Shown here piece by piece: positions 23,602 through 32,829 of a DNA stretch of 64,000 nt. The notes beneath the pieces were generated by a model that ran no database searches, had not been told where the DNA came from, and saw nothing but the letters and a program-made list of their open reading frames with translations. Within the stretch, counting starts at the first letter, position 1; the number at the start of each line of letters is the position of its first letter. The DNA is from JAADHX01 sp964569385 (GTDB lineage Bacteria > Actinomycetota > Acidimicrobiia > Acidimicrobiales > Poriferisodalaceae): NCBI GenBank assembly GCA_964569385.1, contig CAZMUM010000027.1, forward strand, positions 1 to 64,000. Direction: 5' to 3'. The position numbers were made by a program, and so were the translations under genes.

Positions 23602-25155
23602 TCAGACAATAGTGCTGTCGGTTTTGCCCCAGTAACGATCGCGCAGGATGCGCTTGTACAACTTGCCCGTCGGCAGCCGCGGCAGTTCGGCCTCGAAGTC
23701 GACCGAGCGAGGGCACTTGAAGTGGGCAATGTGTTGCCGCGTATAGGCGATGAGGTCGGCCGCCAGTTGGTCCGAAGCTTCGGTGCCGTCGACTAGTTGT
23801 ACGACCGCCTTTACTTCTTCGCCCATGTCGGGGTTCGGTACGCCAAATACAGCAACGTCGGCCACGGCCGGGTGACCAACCAGGCAGTCCTCGATCTCTT
23901 GGGGGTAGATGTTGACCCCGCCACTAATGATCATGTGGGCTTTGCGATCGGTTAGGAACAGCCAACCGTCGTCATCGACGTAACCAATGTCGCCGAGAGT
24001 CGACCGCCCGCCCGGAAGCTGGGCCTCGGCCGTCTTGTCAGGGGCCTTGTGATACTCATAGGCGCCACCAGCACCAGAGAAGTAGATGCCGCCTTGTTCG
24101 CCAGCCGGTAGGTCGTTGCCAGCGGCGTCGCAGATGTGGATGGTGCCGACCCGAAGTTTGCCGACCGTGCCAGGCCGCTCAAGCCATTCGGCGCTGTTAA
24201 CGAAGGTTGAGCCGATGCCTTCGGTGCCCGCGTAGTACTCAACCAGGATGGGCCCCCACCAGTCGATCATCTTGTGTTTGACATCGACCGGGCAAGGAGC
24301 GGCCGCATGAATCGCGACCTGCAGGCTCGACAGATCGCGTTTGCGGCGTTCGTCTTCTGCCAGTTTCAGCATTCGTACAAACATCGTCGGCACAACCTGG
24401 GTGTGAGTAGCGCGGTGTGTTTCTATGTCGGACAGGAACAGGATCGGATCGAACTTCTCCATCATGACGAGCGTGCCGCCCAGGCGATGCACAGGCAGCG
24501 AAAAGGCCATCGGCGCGGCGTGATACATCGGTGCTGGCGACAGGTACACCATGTCGGAGCCGTACTCATACAGCGGAACGAGAAACGCAGCCGTCCTGGC
24601 TTCGAGTTCGTCGAGAGGATGCTCTGGAAAAGGACGTTTGATGCCTTTGGGCCGGCCCGTCGTGCCCGACGAATACAGCATAAAAGCGCCTTGGGACCCG
24701 TCATGAATCGGTGAGACGTCGAACGCCGCGACAGCATCTTCATACGATTCCCAGCCGCTGACCGCAGCGTCGGTCATTAGCCAGCGTTCGACCTTCGGTG
24801 TCTCGGATCTGTCGACCTCGGAGACTACTGACGACTTAGCCTCGGAGCTGATGACGAGGCTGGCATCGCAGTCGTCGATGATGTATGCGACCTCGGGTGC
24901 GCTTAAGAAACTGTTGATGGCCGTGACATAGATGCCGCTTCGAAGAGCGGCCCAGATGACCTCCATGAAGCGAATCTGGTTCTCCATGAAAAGCGCGATG
25001 TGATCGCCGCTGACCAGTCCTTGGCTCCTGAACAGACGCGCCAACTGGTTAGCGCGCTCGTCGAGTTCGCTGTACGTCAGCACCTCGCCAGATCTGGCCA
25101 TGACAACTGCCAGATGGTCGGGTCTGGTTACCGCGTGGATGCCTGGGTGGGCCAT
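23602..25155 (-). CDS. AMP-dependent acyl-CoA synthetase
   Basis: A 517-residue adenylate-forming ligase. The P-loop is YSSGTTGRPKG, A5 is YYAGTEGIG, A7 is STLGDIGYVDDDGWLFLTDRKAHMI and A10 is PRLPTGKLYKRILRD with the catalytic Lys. It activates a carboxylic acid to acyl-AMP and then acyl-CoA. The closest look is the fadD-like CoA ligases of actinobacteria. The substrate is unknown. It is cytoplasmic, with GGGAG before the ATG. Not linked to the hut genes except by convergence. Confidence 0.9.
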   Translation of the reverse strand: MAHPGIHAVTRPDHLAVVMARSGEVLTYSELDERANQLARLFRSQGLVSGDHIALFMENQIRFMEVIWAALRSGIYVTAINSFLSAPEVAYIIDDCDASLVISSEAKSSVVSEVDRSETPKVERWLMTDAAVSGWESYEDAVAAFDVSPIHDGSQGAFMLYSSGTTGRPKGIKRPFPEHPLDELEARTAAFLVPLYEYGSDMVYLSPAPMYHAAPMAFSLPVHRLGGTLVMMEKFDPILFLSDIETHRATHTQVVPTMFVRMLKLAEDERRKRDLSSLQVAIHAAAPCPVDVKHKMIDWWGPILVEYYAGTEGIGSTFVNSAEWLERPGTVGKLRVGTIHICDAAGNDLPAGEQGGIYFSGAGGAYEYHKAPDKTAEAQLPGGRSTLGDIGYVDDDGWLFLTDRKAHMIISGGVNIYPQEIEDCLVGHPAVADVAVFGVPNPDMGEEVKAVVQLVDGTEASDQLAADLIAYTRQHIAHFKCPRSVDFEAELPRLPTGKLYKRILRDRYWGKTDSTIV

Positions 25156-25214
25156 GAAATCTCCCTAACCTAAGAGGCCGAGCCGGCAGACGTGGAGGTG
25201 GCCCGAGCGGCCGA

Positions 25215-25727
25215 TCAGCGAATGAGTACTACGCTGCAAGGCGCCAGACGGGCAAGCTTGGTGGATAACGAGCCGAGAAGACCCTCGAAGCGGCCGTGGC
25301 CGTGGGTGCCAATACACAAAACGTCGACCTCGCGACCCTTTGCCGCCGCCAGAACAGACTTGGCCGCGTTCTCGCCTTCTTCGCCCACGACTTCGGCATT
25401 GACACCAGCAGCTTTCAGGGCCGCAACAAGGTCGTCGGTTCTGGCGGTGACCCTGGCCTTAACGTAACGGTTGACCACGGCATCATCACCGGCCCAGTGC
25501 TTCGGAGCAACCGACTCAGCTTGGGTCTTGCGGAACTCGAGCCCAACCTCGCGAGCTTTGTCGTCGGCCGGGTCGAGAGCGGCGGCCCTCATCTCGTCGA
25601 GCATGCCGCGGGGAATCTCCACCACGGTGTAAACCGTGATGGTGTCGCCCTCGGTCAAAAGCCTAGCCACGAAGTCGCTGGCCTTGGTGGTGTCGAGGGT
25701 GCCATCGGTGGCGATCATCACGTGCAT
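25215..25727 (-). CDS. universal stress protein (UspA family)
   Basis: A 170-residue single-domain Usp. The N-terminal strand is MHVMIATDGT and the nucleotide-binding C-terminal motif is GTHGHGRFEGLLGSLSTKL followed by CSVVLIR, matching the G-2x-G-9x-G(S/T) ATP-binding pattern. ATG 25727 is chosen because it opens directly on the first beta strand; the longer upstream frame encodes unlikely residues. Such proteins act in stress survival, and their exact ligand role varies. Confidence 0.9.
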   Translation of the reverse strand: MHVMIATDGTLDTTKASDFVARLLTEGDTITVYTVVEIPRGMLDEMRAAALDPADDKAREVGLEFRKTQAESVAPKHWAGDDAVVNRYVKARVTARTDDLVAALKAAGVNAEVVGEEGENAAKSVLAAAKGREVDVLCIGTHGHGRFEGLLGSLSTKLARLAPCSVVLIR

Positions 25728-25846
25728 TGGTTTCTCCCAGATGGGTCGATTCGCCTTGAGACTAGAACGCTGCGCCGTCGCGTGCTCAAAGACTGGTATT
25801 CGGTCGGTCCGACCAAACGGGCTCAAGGTCGGCTTTGAGGTGGTCG

Positions 25847-25981
25847 ATGACATCGCCTATGGGGGAACAAGGATCGGTTTCAGCCGAGTACGTCATGATC
25901 GCAGCCGGTATCGCCGCCGTTGTAGCGGCTGCCGCATTGGCGTTAGGAGAACGCATCATTCCGTTGATCTCGTTGGGCTAA
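25847..25981 (+). CDS. orphan Flp-type pilin, 44 residues
   Basis: A tiny gene, MTSPMGEQGSVSAEY..., with GAGGTGG 3 nt before the ATG. It has a short hydrophilic leader ending in Gly (G9), then Glu at +5 and Tyr at +6 (E14-Y15), then one hydrophobic helix (MIAAGIAAVVAAAALAL). This is the Flp prepilin signature for cleavage by a TadV-type peptidase. The Flp pilin at 33871 has the same G...AAEY...ALALG pattern. It lies alone, 28 bp before an SDR gene and 8 kb from the tad operon. It may be a minor pilin. An alternative start is ATG 25859. Confidence 0.65.
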   Translation: MTSPMGEQGSVSAEYVMIAAGIAAVVAAAALALGERIIPLISLG

Positions 25982-26009
25982 CTTCCTGGTGTTGAGCCAA
26001 GGAGCCCCA

Positions 26010-26867
26010 ATGTCAATCGCAGTTGTAACCGGAACCAGCACCGGGATCGGATTCGCCACCAGTCTTCACCTAGCCCGCAACGGGTACTCGGTGTTTGCTG
26101 GCATGCGCAACATGGCCAAGGCCGCAGCGTTGCAAGACGCGGCGGCGGTCGACGGGCTCGATGTGACGGTTGTCAACTTTGACGTGACCGACGCAGATTC
26201 CACGGCCTCGGCTTTCGACTCGATCGGTCCGGTTGATCTATTGGTGAACAACGCCGGGATCGGTGGAGCATCGCCCTTGGAGCTCACCCCAGAAGATGAA
26301 CACCGGGCCATGTTCGACACGAACTACTTCGGAGCGGTTCGCTGCATCAAAGAGGTATTGCCGTCGATGCGAGAACGCCAGACGGGCTGTATCGCGAACA
26401 TCACGTCCATCGCCGGAGTCCAAGCCGTGCCCAATCAGGCCGCATATTCGGCCTCGAAGTGGGCCCTGGAATGTGTCGGTGAAGCCCTTGCCCACGAAGT
26501 GCAGCGATTTGGCATTCGGGTCGTGAACATCGAACCCGGGGTCATTCTCACCAATATCTTCGAGAACTCAGCCGAGGCCACCCGGTACGAAAAGGACTCC
26601 CCCTACCAACCGATCATGCGCCGCAACGGCAAGGGGTTCGCGGCCGGATTCCGTCGTGCCGTTTCGCCAGAGGTGGTGGCTGCGGCCATTCTTGAAGCGG
26701 CCACAACCAACGACTACAAGTTGCGCTGGCCGGTAGGCGAAGACGCGATGGGAATCTTCGCGTCGCAGGGCCACATGCCTACTGAGGAGTGGATTCGTAT
26801 GGGTGGCGACCTCGACGATGATGAGTACAACGGCCTCTACAAAGAGTTCTTCGGCATCGAGCTGTAA
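26010..26867 (+). CDS. short-chain dehydrogenase/reductase
   Basis: A 285-residue classical SDR: TGTSTGIG cofactor loop (residues 8-15), NNAG, active-site Ser in NITSIAG and Tyr/Lys in YSASK. It carries out NAD(P)-dependent oxidation or reduction of a hydroxyl/keto group on an unknown substrate. AAGGAG lies 6 nt before the ATG. Its last 89 bp overlap the end of the convergent PAP2 gene. Confidence 0.9.
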   Translation: MSIAVVTGTSTGIGFATSLHLARNGYSVFAGMRNMAKAAALQDAAAVDGLDVTVVNFDVTDADSTASAFDSIGPVDLLVNNAGIGGASPLELTPEDEHRAMFDTNYFGAVRCIKEVLPSMRERQTGCIANITSIAGVQAVPNQAAYSASKWALECVGEALAHEVQRFGIRVVNIEPGVILTNIFENSAEATRYEKDSPYQPIMRRNGKGFAAGFRRAVSPEVVAAAILEAATTNDYKLRWPVGEDAMGIFASQGHMPTEEWIRMGGDLDDDEYNGLYKEFFGIEL

Positions 26868-27771
26868 CGAAACGACTAACCGCACCTACGGGCGCGGCGA
26901 CACCGCTGACGGTCGCCAGCGGTGGACCCGCCCGCCCGAGCGATGGGCCCGCGAGCGAGGGGATGGCTCGCGCTAGCGTTTCAGCGACGCCGACGGCTGC
27001 TATCAGGACGACGGCGAGGCTAAGAGCAGCCGAACCGACCTGGGCAGAGGCGTTGTTTGTTGTCCAGCCAAGAGAACTTGCTAAAACTGTACTCAGAACC
27101 CATGCAGCTGCGCTCAGGAGGCCGAGACGAGACACTGCTAGTCCGGCGGCCATTGCGGTCACCGCCTGGCCGATCAGCAGCGCGACGATAACGTCGCTTG
27201 GGCGGTGACCAGTTGAAATCAAGATGAGAAGTGCCCACGCCGTTATCGCACCGGCGAATGCTTCGACGGTTAGCCGCAGCGGCGCGTTGGCCCAGAGTGC
27301 TGCAATCGCCGCTACCCCTGTGGCTACGGCGAAGAACGCGTACGTGTGCCCACTTGGCAGCGAGTTGCCGACGAGCAGGACATCATCGTGTTGCGGTCGC
27401 ACAAGTAGCTGTTTCGTTGCGACCACTACCGCAGCGCCGCCGGTGATCCAAGCACCGAGGGCAACCTGGCGTTTCGTCGATCCAGAGATGGTTGAAGAGC
27501 TCCAGCCCAATGGTCGACGAGATCCGCCGAGGGCACGCCAGACGAGCAGCCCAATCACCACTACGCCGACCGCGAGCTTGATAGGACTGTTCGGAGCGAG
27601 GTAACTGTCAATAGCTCGAATCAGGCGGCCAGAGTCTTGTGACCAACTCTGCGGTAGCGATCCGAATCCAGCAATGGCCGACGCGTCGAATGTCTGTCCG
27701 GCGGTTGACCAGATTGCTGTGACCGTCACTGCGGCTGGCGGAACGACAACGGCGACTCGGCTTGACCTCAT
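26779..27771 (-). CDS. PAP2-like membrane protein
   Basis: A 330-residue, strongly hydrophobic protein with six or more membrane segments. PAP2 phosphatase motifs are partly present: KQLLVRP (C1), NSLPSGHT (C2) and STGHRPSDV (C3). The C3 motif has the catalytic His and Asp but lacks the usual SR seven residues before the His, so activity is doubtful. Lipid phosphate or polyprenyl phosphate would be the normal substrate. The C-terminal 60 residues are basic and overlap the 3' end of the SDR gene antisense. TTG 27783 is an alternative start. Confidence 0.7.
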   Translation of the reverse strand: MRSSRVAVVVPPAAVTVTAIWSTAGQTFDASAIAGFGSLPQSWSQDSGRLIRAIDSYLAPNSPIKLAVGVVVIGLLVWRALGGSRRPLGWSSSTISGSTKRQVALGAWITGGAAVVVATKQLLVRPQHDDVLLVGNSLPSGHTYAFFAVATGVAAIAALWANAPLRLTVEAFAGAITAWALLILISTGHRPSDVIVALLIGQAVTAMAAGLAVSRLGLLSAAAWVLSTVLASSLGWTTNNASAQVGSAALSLAVVLIAAVGVAETLARAIPSLAGPSLGRAGPPLATVSGVAAPVGAVSRFVTARCRRTLCRGRCTHHRRGRHPYESTPQ

Positions 27772-27796
27772 GGGCTGGAGCAACAGTGTCTGGTGG

Positions 27797-28321
27797 TCAA
27801 GCAGTCACAGTTCGATCTCGCGGGGGCTCGTCGAGTTGGCGCGCTAGCCGGCCCACCAGAACTGGCGACTGGAGACACATGTGTTCACCCATGCGATTAA
27901 CCGCATCGCCGGCAAGTGATCCGCTGTCGCAGGCGGTTTCGGTTCCAAAATCAAAGTAGGTCATCGCTACTTCGAGGTGTCGGCTCAAGTCGGCGACCAG
28001 AACAGGGTCGAAACCGGTGTCGAGCAGATGGTTTCGGATTTCGGCCCAACGAAGAAGCAGTTGCGAAGATGTCATCGGGTGCGATTCAGCTTCGACGGCC
28101 TCATGTACTTCGCCGAGAATTTGCATGGCGCGAAGCCCGTTGGCGGCGCGGCAGTCGATGACGCGGGTGAGTGCCTCAATTGTCGGCAGCCCTTGCTCCC
28201 AGGTCGCGCCAGGGTCGACCATAGCGGTCGCTCGACTTGCCAACCGAGATGAGAACAAGACCCGCACGCCAATAAAGCTGGCCATAGAAAAGGCGGCAAC
28301 AAATACGATCATCGTGGTCAT
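27797..28321 (-). CDS. hypothetical membrane-anchored protein
   Basis: A 174-residue protein with one N-terminal hydrophobic segment (about residues 2-22), then a soluble mostly helical domain. GGAAGGA lies before the ATG. It is followed at 13-25 bp by the PAP2-like gene on the same strand, so the pair could share a transcript. The family is not recognised. Confidence 0.55.
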   Translation of the reverse strand: MTTMIVFVAAFSMASFIGVRVLFSSRLASRATAMVDPGATWEQGLPTIEALTRVIDCRAANGLRAMQILGEVHEAVEAESHPMTSSQLLLRWAEIRNHLLDTGFDPVLVADLSRHLEVAMTYFDFGTETACDSGSLAGDAVNRMGEHMCLQSPVLVGRLARQLDEPPRDRTVTA

Positions 28322-28682
28322 GCGGGAGTCCTTCCCTTATCGCTCATCCGTGAGCAACACCGACATGTCGAAGGTGTTAGGTATCAAATCGACCTGCACG
28401 ACCAAGCTTCCAAGTCGAACTTGGGCAAATTCAGGGCGGTCGGCTGGATTTGTCCGGTCTTTGTAGGCGGCGAACTGGTTATGAAGGCCGATGTAGAAGT
28501 AGTGGCCTGGGTCCAATATCGAAGTGAAGTTCTTAAAGACGACAGGAGTTCATGAATGAATATGAGTTCAGTAAGTCTCGAAACGTGGATCATTGCCTCA
28601 GAAATCGCCACTTAAGTGGTTGTGTTCGGTCACTTGTCGTGGTTCTCTAGGCACGATATGAGGTCAGCAGTGGCGATATCGG
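28322..28682. other. intergenic control region before tetR pair
   Basis: No credible gene in 361 bp. It contains a perfect 12-bp palindrome (28608-28619) and a weak promoter-like pair, TTGTCG (28634-28639) and TATGAG (28657-28662), with a 17-nt spacer, pointing toward the tetR genes. Confidence 0.45.
28608..28619. promoter_or_regulatory. perfect palindrome CCACTTAAGTGG
   Basis: A 12-bp palindrome 64-75 nt upstream of the first TetR gene and just before the weak promoter pair. It is the kind of site TetR dimers bind; nothing else supports the role. Confidence 0.35.
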
Positions 28683-29351
28683 GTGGAGAGGCTGGTCGAT
28701 GTTCCGCGGGTGGATTCGGTGGGTAGACGCGAAAGAAACTACGCAGAAATCGACCAGCGACTTTGGGACGCGGGGCGCGCTCTGGCTGTCGAATTCGGGA
28801 TCTCGGAAGTAACGGTCGAGATGATCGCAGAGCGGGCCGACGTGGCTGGGGCTACGTTCTACTCGCACTTCGAATCGACAGAACTGTTCTGGGATCAGCT
28901 CCGAGATTCTGCCGACGAGTGGGTGTTCGACATGGTGAGAGGAGCGGTCACCCAAGAGTATCCGGCCCACATCAACCTGGCCAAGGTGGTCAAGGCTGCG
29001 GTCGACCGGGCCACAGAGGCGCCGGTCATAGTGTTGTTCATGCTCAGCCTCAACGCGACTGTCGGCGAACAGTTCGGGCCCTTTGATCAGCTCACGGCGT
29101 CCCTTATCGCCGAAGGTGTAGAGGACGGGCTATTTGGCGCGGTGCGCGACCCCGAACTTGCAGCAGTTATGTACCGCACCGCGATGCTGGTGGCCGTTAA
29201 CTCCTACTTACTCAAGGAGGACAGCCTCGTGTGGAAGGACATGGTCTATCTGGGCTTGCAACTCCTTGGAACCGACCGCAGCGATATCACCGACGCGGTA
29301 TCGGTGGCAGCGGGAAGCGATTGGGAGCCAAACACCGAGGAGGTGTCGTGA
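28683..29351 (+). CDS. TetR-family regulator 1
   Basis: A 222-residue regulator whose N-terminal HTH reads VTVEMIAERADVAGATFYSHFESTELFWDQL. The C-terminal ligand domain is helical and variable. GTG 28683 is the start of the open frame; the true start may be a few codons later. Its stop overlaps the next tetR by 4 nt (GTGA). It is the first gene of what looks like a tetR-tetR-coxSLM transcript, so it probably controls that operon. Confidence 0.8.
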   Translation: MERLVDVPRVDSVGRRERNYAEIDQRLWDAGRALAVEFGISEVTVEMIAERADVAGATFYSHFESTELFWDQLRDSADEWVFDMVRGAVTQEYPAHINLAKVVKAAVDRATEAPVIVLFMLSLNATVGEQFGPFDQLTASLIAEGVEDGLFGAVRDPELAAVMYRTAMLVAVNSYLLKEDSLVWKDMVYLGLQLLGTDRSDITDAVSVAAGSDWEPNTEEVS

Positions 29352-29950
29352 CCCCAGATCGCCGTGAGCGTCGTTTCGCCGAAACTCGTCGCCGTCTCGA
29401 TGAAGCCGGTCGCTCGCTACTCGGTTCGGCCAACGACTCTGATGTGAGCTTGCTGATGATCACCGAGCATGCCGATGTCTCTCACACCACGTTCTACAGC
29501 CATTTCGACTCAAAGGATGCCTTCATTGCATCGCTGCGGCACGAAACTCATGCCGCTGCTAGCTCCGGAGTTGTGGCCAATCTCGAGATGGATCTCGATG
29601 CTCCGACGGCGCTCGCACGTTTGGTCAGGGCCGCGTTTCGTCAAGCAGTAACCGATAGCAGTTGGTCCAGCTTTGCCCTTTCGACGCACACCGATTTGGC
29701 CGAATTCGGTGACGCCATCGACCTTGCCTACCTCAAGAACCTCGAATCGGGGATCGAGCAGGGTTATTACCTCGACGTGGGCGACCGCGAGTCGACTGCT
29801 CTGTCATTGCGTTCAAGTCTGCGGGCCGGCCTTCGGTTCGCCATAGACCGTGGATCTGCCGACGAAACGTGGGCGTTCTGTCTACGCCACGCGCTATCGA
29901 TGCTCGGGGTCGAGTCGGGTCTGATCGACGAAGCCATTTCATCGGTGTAG
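29348..29950 (+). CDS. TetR-family regulator 2
   Basis: A 200-residue regulator starting VTPDRRERRFAETRRRL. The HTH is VSLLMITEHADVSHTTFYSHFDSKDAFIASL. It is clearly related to the gene in front (same VSHTTFYSHF or VAGATFYSHF core), so the pair may have arisen by tandem duplication and could form heterodimers. GTG 29348 overlaps the upstream stop and gives a normal TetR length. The next gene, coxS, starts 43 nt later. Confidence 0.85.
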   Translation: MTPDRRERRFAETRRRLDEAGRSLLGSANDSDVSLLMITEHADVSHTTFYSHFDSKDAFIASLRHETHAAASSGVVANLEMDLDAPTALARLVRAAFRQAVTDSSWSSFALSTHTDLAEFGDAIDLAYLKNLESGIEQGYYLDVGDRESTALSLRSSLRAGLRFAIDRGSADETWAFCLRHALSMLGVESGLIDEAISSV

Positions 29951-29993
29951 ATTCGTGACCGCAGCTCAGGGGGAGTTGCAAGAAGGGGAATCG

Positions 29994-30458
29994 ATGCACG
30001 TCGAAATGTCGGTAAACGGCGAATCTCACGCTGGCGAGGTCGAGCCGCGAACACTGCTTGCCCACCACCTCAGAGATGAGCTTGGCCTGACCGGAACCAA
30101 CATTGGTTGCGACACCTCATCGTGTGGTGCTTGCACCATTCACGTCGATGGCGAGTCGGTGAAGAGTTGCACGATGCTTGCAGTGCAAGCCAACGGCGCC
30201 GAGTTAACCACTATTGAGGGCCTCGCCGACTCCCGCGACGATTTGCACCCAATGCAGCAGGCATTCATTGAATGTCACGGGCTTCAGTGCGGATACTGCA
30301 CCCCAGGAATGATCATGGCGGCCACTTCACTGCTCCGCGAGTTGCCAAACCCCACCGAGGCCCAAGTGAGAGAAGGCCTTGAGGGCAACCTTTGCCGGTG
30401 CACCGGTTATCACAACATCGTCAAGTCAGTCATGGCTTGCGCAGCGAAGGAGGCCTGA
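29994..30458 (+). CDS. CoxS-type 2Fe-2S subunit
   Basis: A 154-residue iron-sulfur subunit of a molybdenum hydroxylase. The plant-type 2Fe-2S motif is IGCDTSSCGACTIHVDGESVKSC and the second cluster motif is CGYCTPGMI with CRCTGYHNIV. It passes electrons from the molybdenum subunit to FAD. ATG 29994 follows a GGGG ribosome site. It is followed one base later by the large subunit, giving the order S-L-M. Confidence 0.93.
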   Translation: MHVEMSVNGESHAGEVEPRTLLAHHLRDELGLTGTNIGCDTSSCGACTIHVDGESVKSCTMLAVQANGAELTTIEGLADSRDDLHPMQQAFIECHGLQCGYCTPGMIMAATSLLRELPNPTEAQVREGLEGNLCRCTGYHNIVKSVMACAAKEA

Positions 30459-30459
30459 C

Positions 30460-32829
30460 ATGGCTGTAATGGGAACGCGCATGTTGCGCAAGGAAGACCC
30501 ACCTCTCGTAACAGGCGAAGCCAAATACATCGACGACATTCACGCTCCAGGCGAGCTTTGGATGGGCATGGTCCGAAGTACCCAGGCCAACGCCAACCTT
30601 GTTTCGGTCGACGTGAGCGCGGCCCTCGACCAGCCAGGAGTCGTGGCCGCCTACACCGGTGCCGACCTTGTCGATGGATACTGGATTGCGCCGCTTCCGT
30701 GCGCCTGGCCCGTCACCCCAGACATGGTGAACCCGCCCCACTATCCGGTAGCTGTCGACCATGCCAGCTATGTAGGCGACATCGTCGCTGTTGTCCTTGC
30801 GTCGTCTCGTTACGAAGCTGCCGACGCCGTCGAACATGTGGTGGTCGAGTACGAAACCTTGCCAGCGGTGGCATCGCTTGAGGCCTCTGCCGCCGATACG
30901 ACGATGGCTCACCCCGATCTCGAAACCAACAAGGCCTACACGTGGGCCCTCGATGCGAACCCCGACGGTGTGGCGGCCGCGATTGAGTCAGCGGCGCACA
31001 CCGTTACTGCTCAATTCACCCAGCAGCGGTTGATCCCCTCGGCCATGGAGCCCCGCGGTTGTCTAGCTATTCCGGCTGTGTACGGCGACGAGATGACCTT
31101 CTATTCATCGTCTCAGGTGCCTCACCTGCTCAAGGTTATGATTGCTGCTACCACTGGCTTGCCAGAGAACAACCTTCGTGTCATTGCTCCAGCGGTTGGC
31201 GGCGGTTTCGGGGCCAAGCTCAACGTCAACGCCGATGAAATCCTGGCGGTGGCGTTGGCCAACAAACTCAAGAAGCCCGTTCGCTGGACCGAAACCCGAA
31301 CCGAAGCGGCGATGTCCACAACCCAGGGCCGCGGTCAGCGTCAAAACGTCGAGTTGGCGTGCGACGCCGACGGCAAACTAACAGCTGTCCGGGTTTACGT
31401 TCAGGCCGATATGGGTGCATATATGCAGCTCATCACGCCAGGTGTGCCTCTGCTCGGTTCGTTCCTGTATACCGGCGTGTACGCCTGCCCCAACTTTGGT
31501 TTCGTGTGCGAGGGGTTCTTCACCAACCTCACTCCCACCGATGCCTATCGCGGTGCGGGTCGTCCAGAAGCCAGCTACGCAATCGAGCGGGCCATGGACA
31601 TGCTGGCCGCCGAGGTTGGGTTGGCCCCAGAAGAAATACGTCGTCGCAACTACGCCCAAGGCGGGGAGTTCTTCGAGAACTGGGAAGCTCCATCGGGTCT
31701 GGTATTCGACTCAGGCAACTACGCGCCGAACCTCGAAAAGGCTCTGGCTATGGCCAACATCGACGAGCTGCGAGCCGAACAAACTCGGCGTCGTGAGGCC
31801 GGAGCTACTAAACAGCTCGGTATTGGCATGTGTACCTACGTCGAGCTTTGTGGCTTGGCGCCAAGTCGTGCTCTTGGCGATCTTGGTTACGGTGCCGGTG
31901 GCTGGGAACACGCCACGGTTCGAATGCTGCCTACGGGCAAGGTCGAGGTGGTGTCTGGTTCGACACCACACGGACAGGGCCACGAAACCTCGTGGTCGAT
32001 GATCGTCGCCGACAAGATGGGTATCGATCCAGCCGACGTCACCGTCCTTCACTCCGACACAGCACGAAGCCCGTTAGGCCTCGATACCTACGGCTCGCGT
32101 TCGCTTGCTGTTGGTGGTGTGGCCATAGCCATGGCGACCGACAAAGTCATCGCCAAGGCCAAGGCCATCGTTGCTCATCAAATGGAAGCCAACGTCGACG
32201 ACATCGTGCTCGAAAACGGCAACCTTATGGTGGCTGGTTCGCCCGATAGAGCAACACCGATTCAAGCGGTTGGGTTTGCTGCTTTCGCGGCCCATGATCT
32301 TCCGGAGGGAATGGAGCCAAACCTTCAAGAACAGGTCAGCTTCGACCCGCCCAACTTTGCGTTCCCATTCGGAACCCACGTTTGTGTTATCGAAGTCGAC
32401 GTTGGCACTGGCCACATCGAAGTCATCGACTACGTCGCGGTCGACGATTGCGGCAATCAGGTCAACCCTATGATTGTTGAGGGCCAAGTTCACGGCGGGA
32501 TTGTCCAAGGCGTGGCCCAAGCGTTGTGGGAGTACGCCCAGTACGACGACGATGGCAATCCGCTAAATCCATCGTTTATGGACTACCTGGTTCCTTCCCC
32601 GACCGAGATGCCAAACATGAGAGTCGACTCCACCATCACGCCGTCCACTACTAATCCGCTTGGTGTCAAAGGTGTCGGCGAGGCCGGAACGATTGGTTCT
32701 GCCGCCGCCGCCATCAACGCCGTGGTCGATGCCCTAGCGCCGTACGGGGTCAAGGACATTGACATGCCGGCTACGCCACAGAAGGTATGGCGATTAATCA
32801 ACGCCAGCTCAGAAGGGGGCTCGCAATGA
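30460..32829 (+). CDS. CoxL-like molybdenum subunit (form II)
   Basis: A 789-residue molybdenum-cofactor subunit. The active-site loop is AYRGAGR (residues 362-368). Form I carbon monoxide dehydrogenase has AYXCSFR, so this is form II; CO use is not assured and the substrate may be another aldehyde or heterocycle. Cofactor-binding motifs GGGFGAKL, GSTPHGQGHETSW and GVKGVGEAG (catalytic Glu) are present. It overlaps coxM by 4 nt (ATGA). Confidence 0.93.
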   Translation: MAVMGTRMLRKEDPPLVTGEAKYIDDIHAPGELWMGMVRSTQANANLVSVDVSAALDQPGVVAAYTGADLVDGYWIAPLPCAWPVTPDMVNPPHYPVAVDHASYVGDIVAVVLASSRYEAADAVEHVVVEYETLPAVASLEASAADTTMAHPDLETNKAYTWALDANPDGVAAAIESAAHTVTAQFTQQRLIPSAMEPRGCLAIPAVYGDEMTFYSSSQVPHLLKVMIAATTGLPENNLRVIAPAVGGGFGAKLNVNADEILAVALANKLKKPVRWTETRTEAAMSTTQGRGQRQNVELACDADGKLTAVRVYVQADMGAYMQLITPGVPLLGSFLYTGVYACPNFGFVCEGFFTNLTPTDAYRGAGRPEASYAIERAMDMLAAEVGLAPEEIRRRNYAQGGEFFENWEAPSGLVFDSGNYAPNLEKALAMANIDELRAEQTRRREAGATKQLGIGMCTYVELCGLAPSRALGDLGYGAGGWEHATVRMLPTGKVEVVSGSTPHGQGHETSWSMIVADKMGIDPADVTVLHSDTARSPLGLDTYGSRSLAVGGVAIAMATDKVIAKAKAIVAHQMEANVDDIVLENGNLMVAGSPDRATPIQAVGFAAFAAHDLPEGMEPNLQEQVSFDPPNFAFPFGTHVCVIEVDVGTGHIEVIDYVAVDDCGNQVNPMIVEGQVHGGIVQGVAQALWEYAQYDDDGNPLNPSFMDYLVPSPTEMPNMRVDSTITPSTTNPLGVKGVGEAGTIGSAAAAINAVVDALAPYGVKDIDMPATPQKVWRLINASSEGGSQ

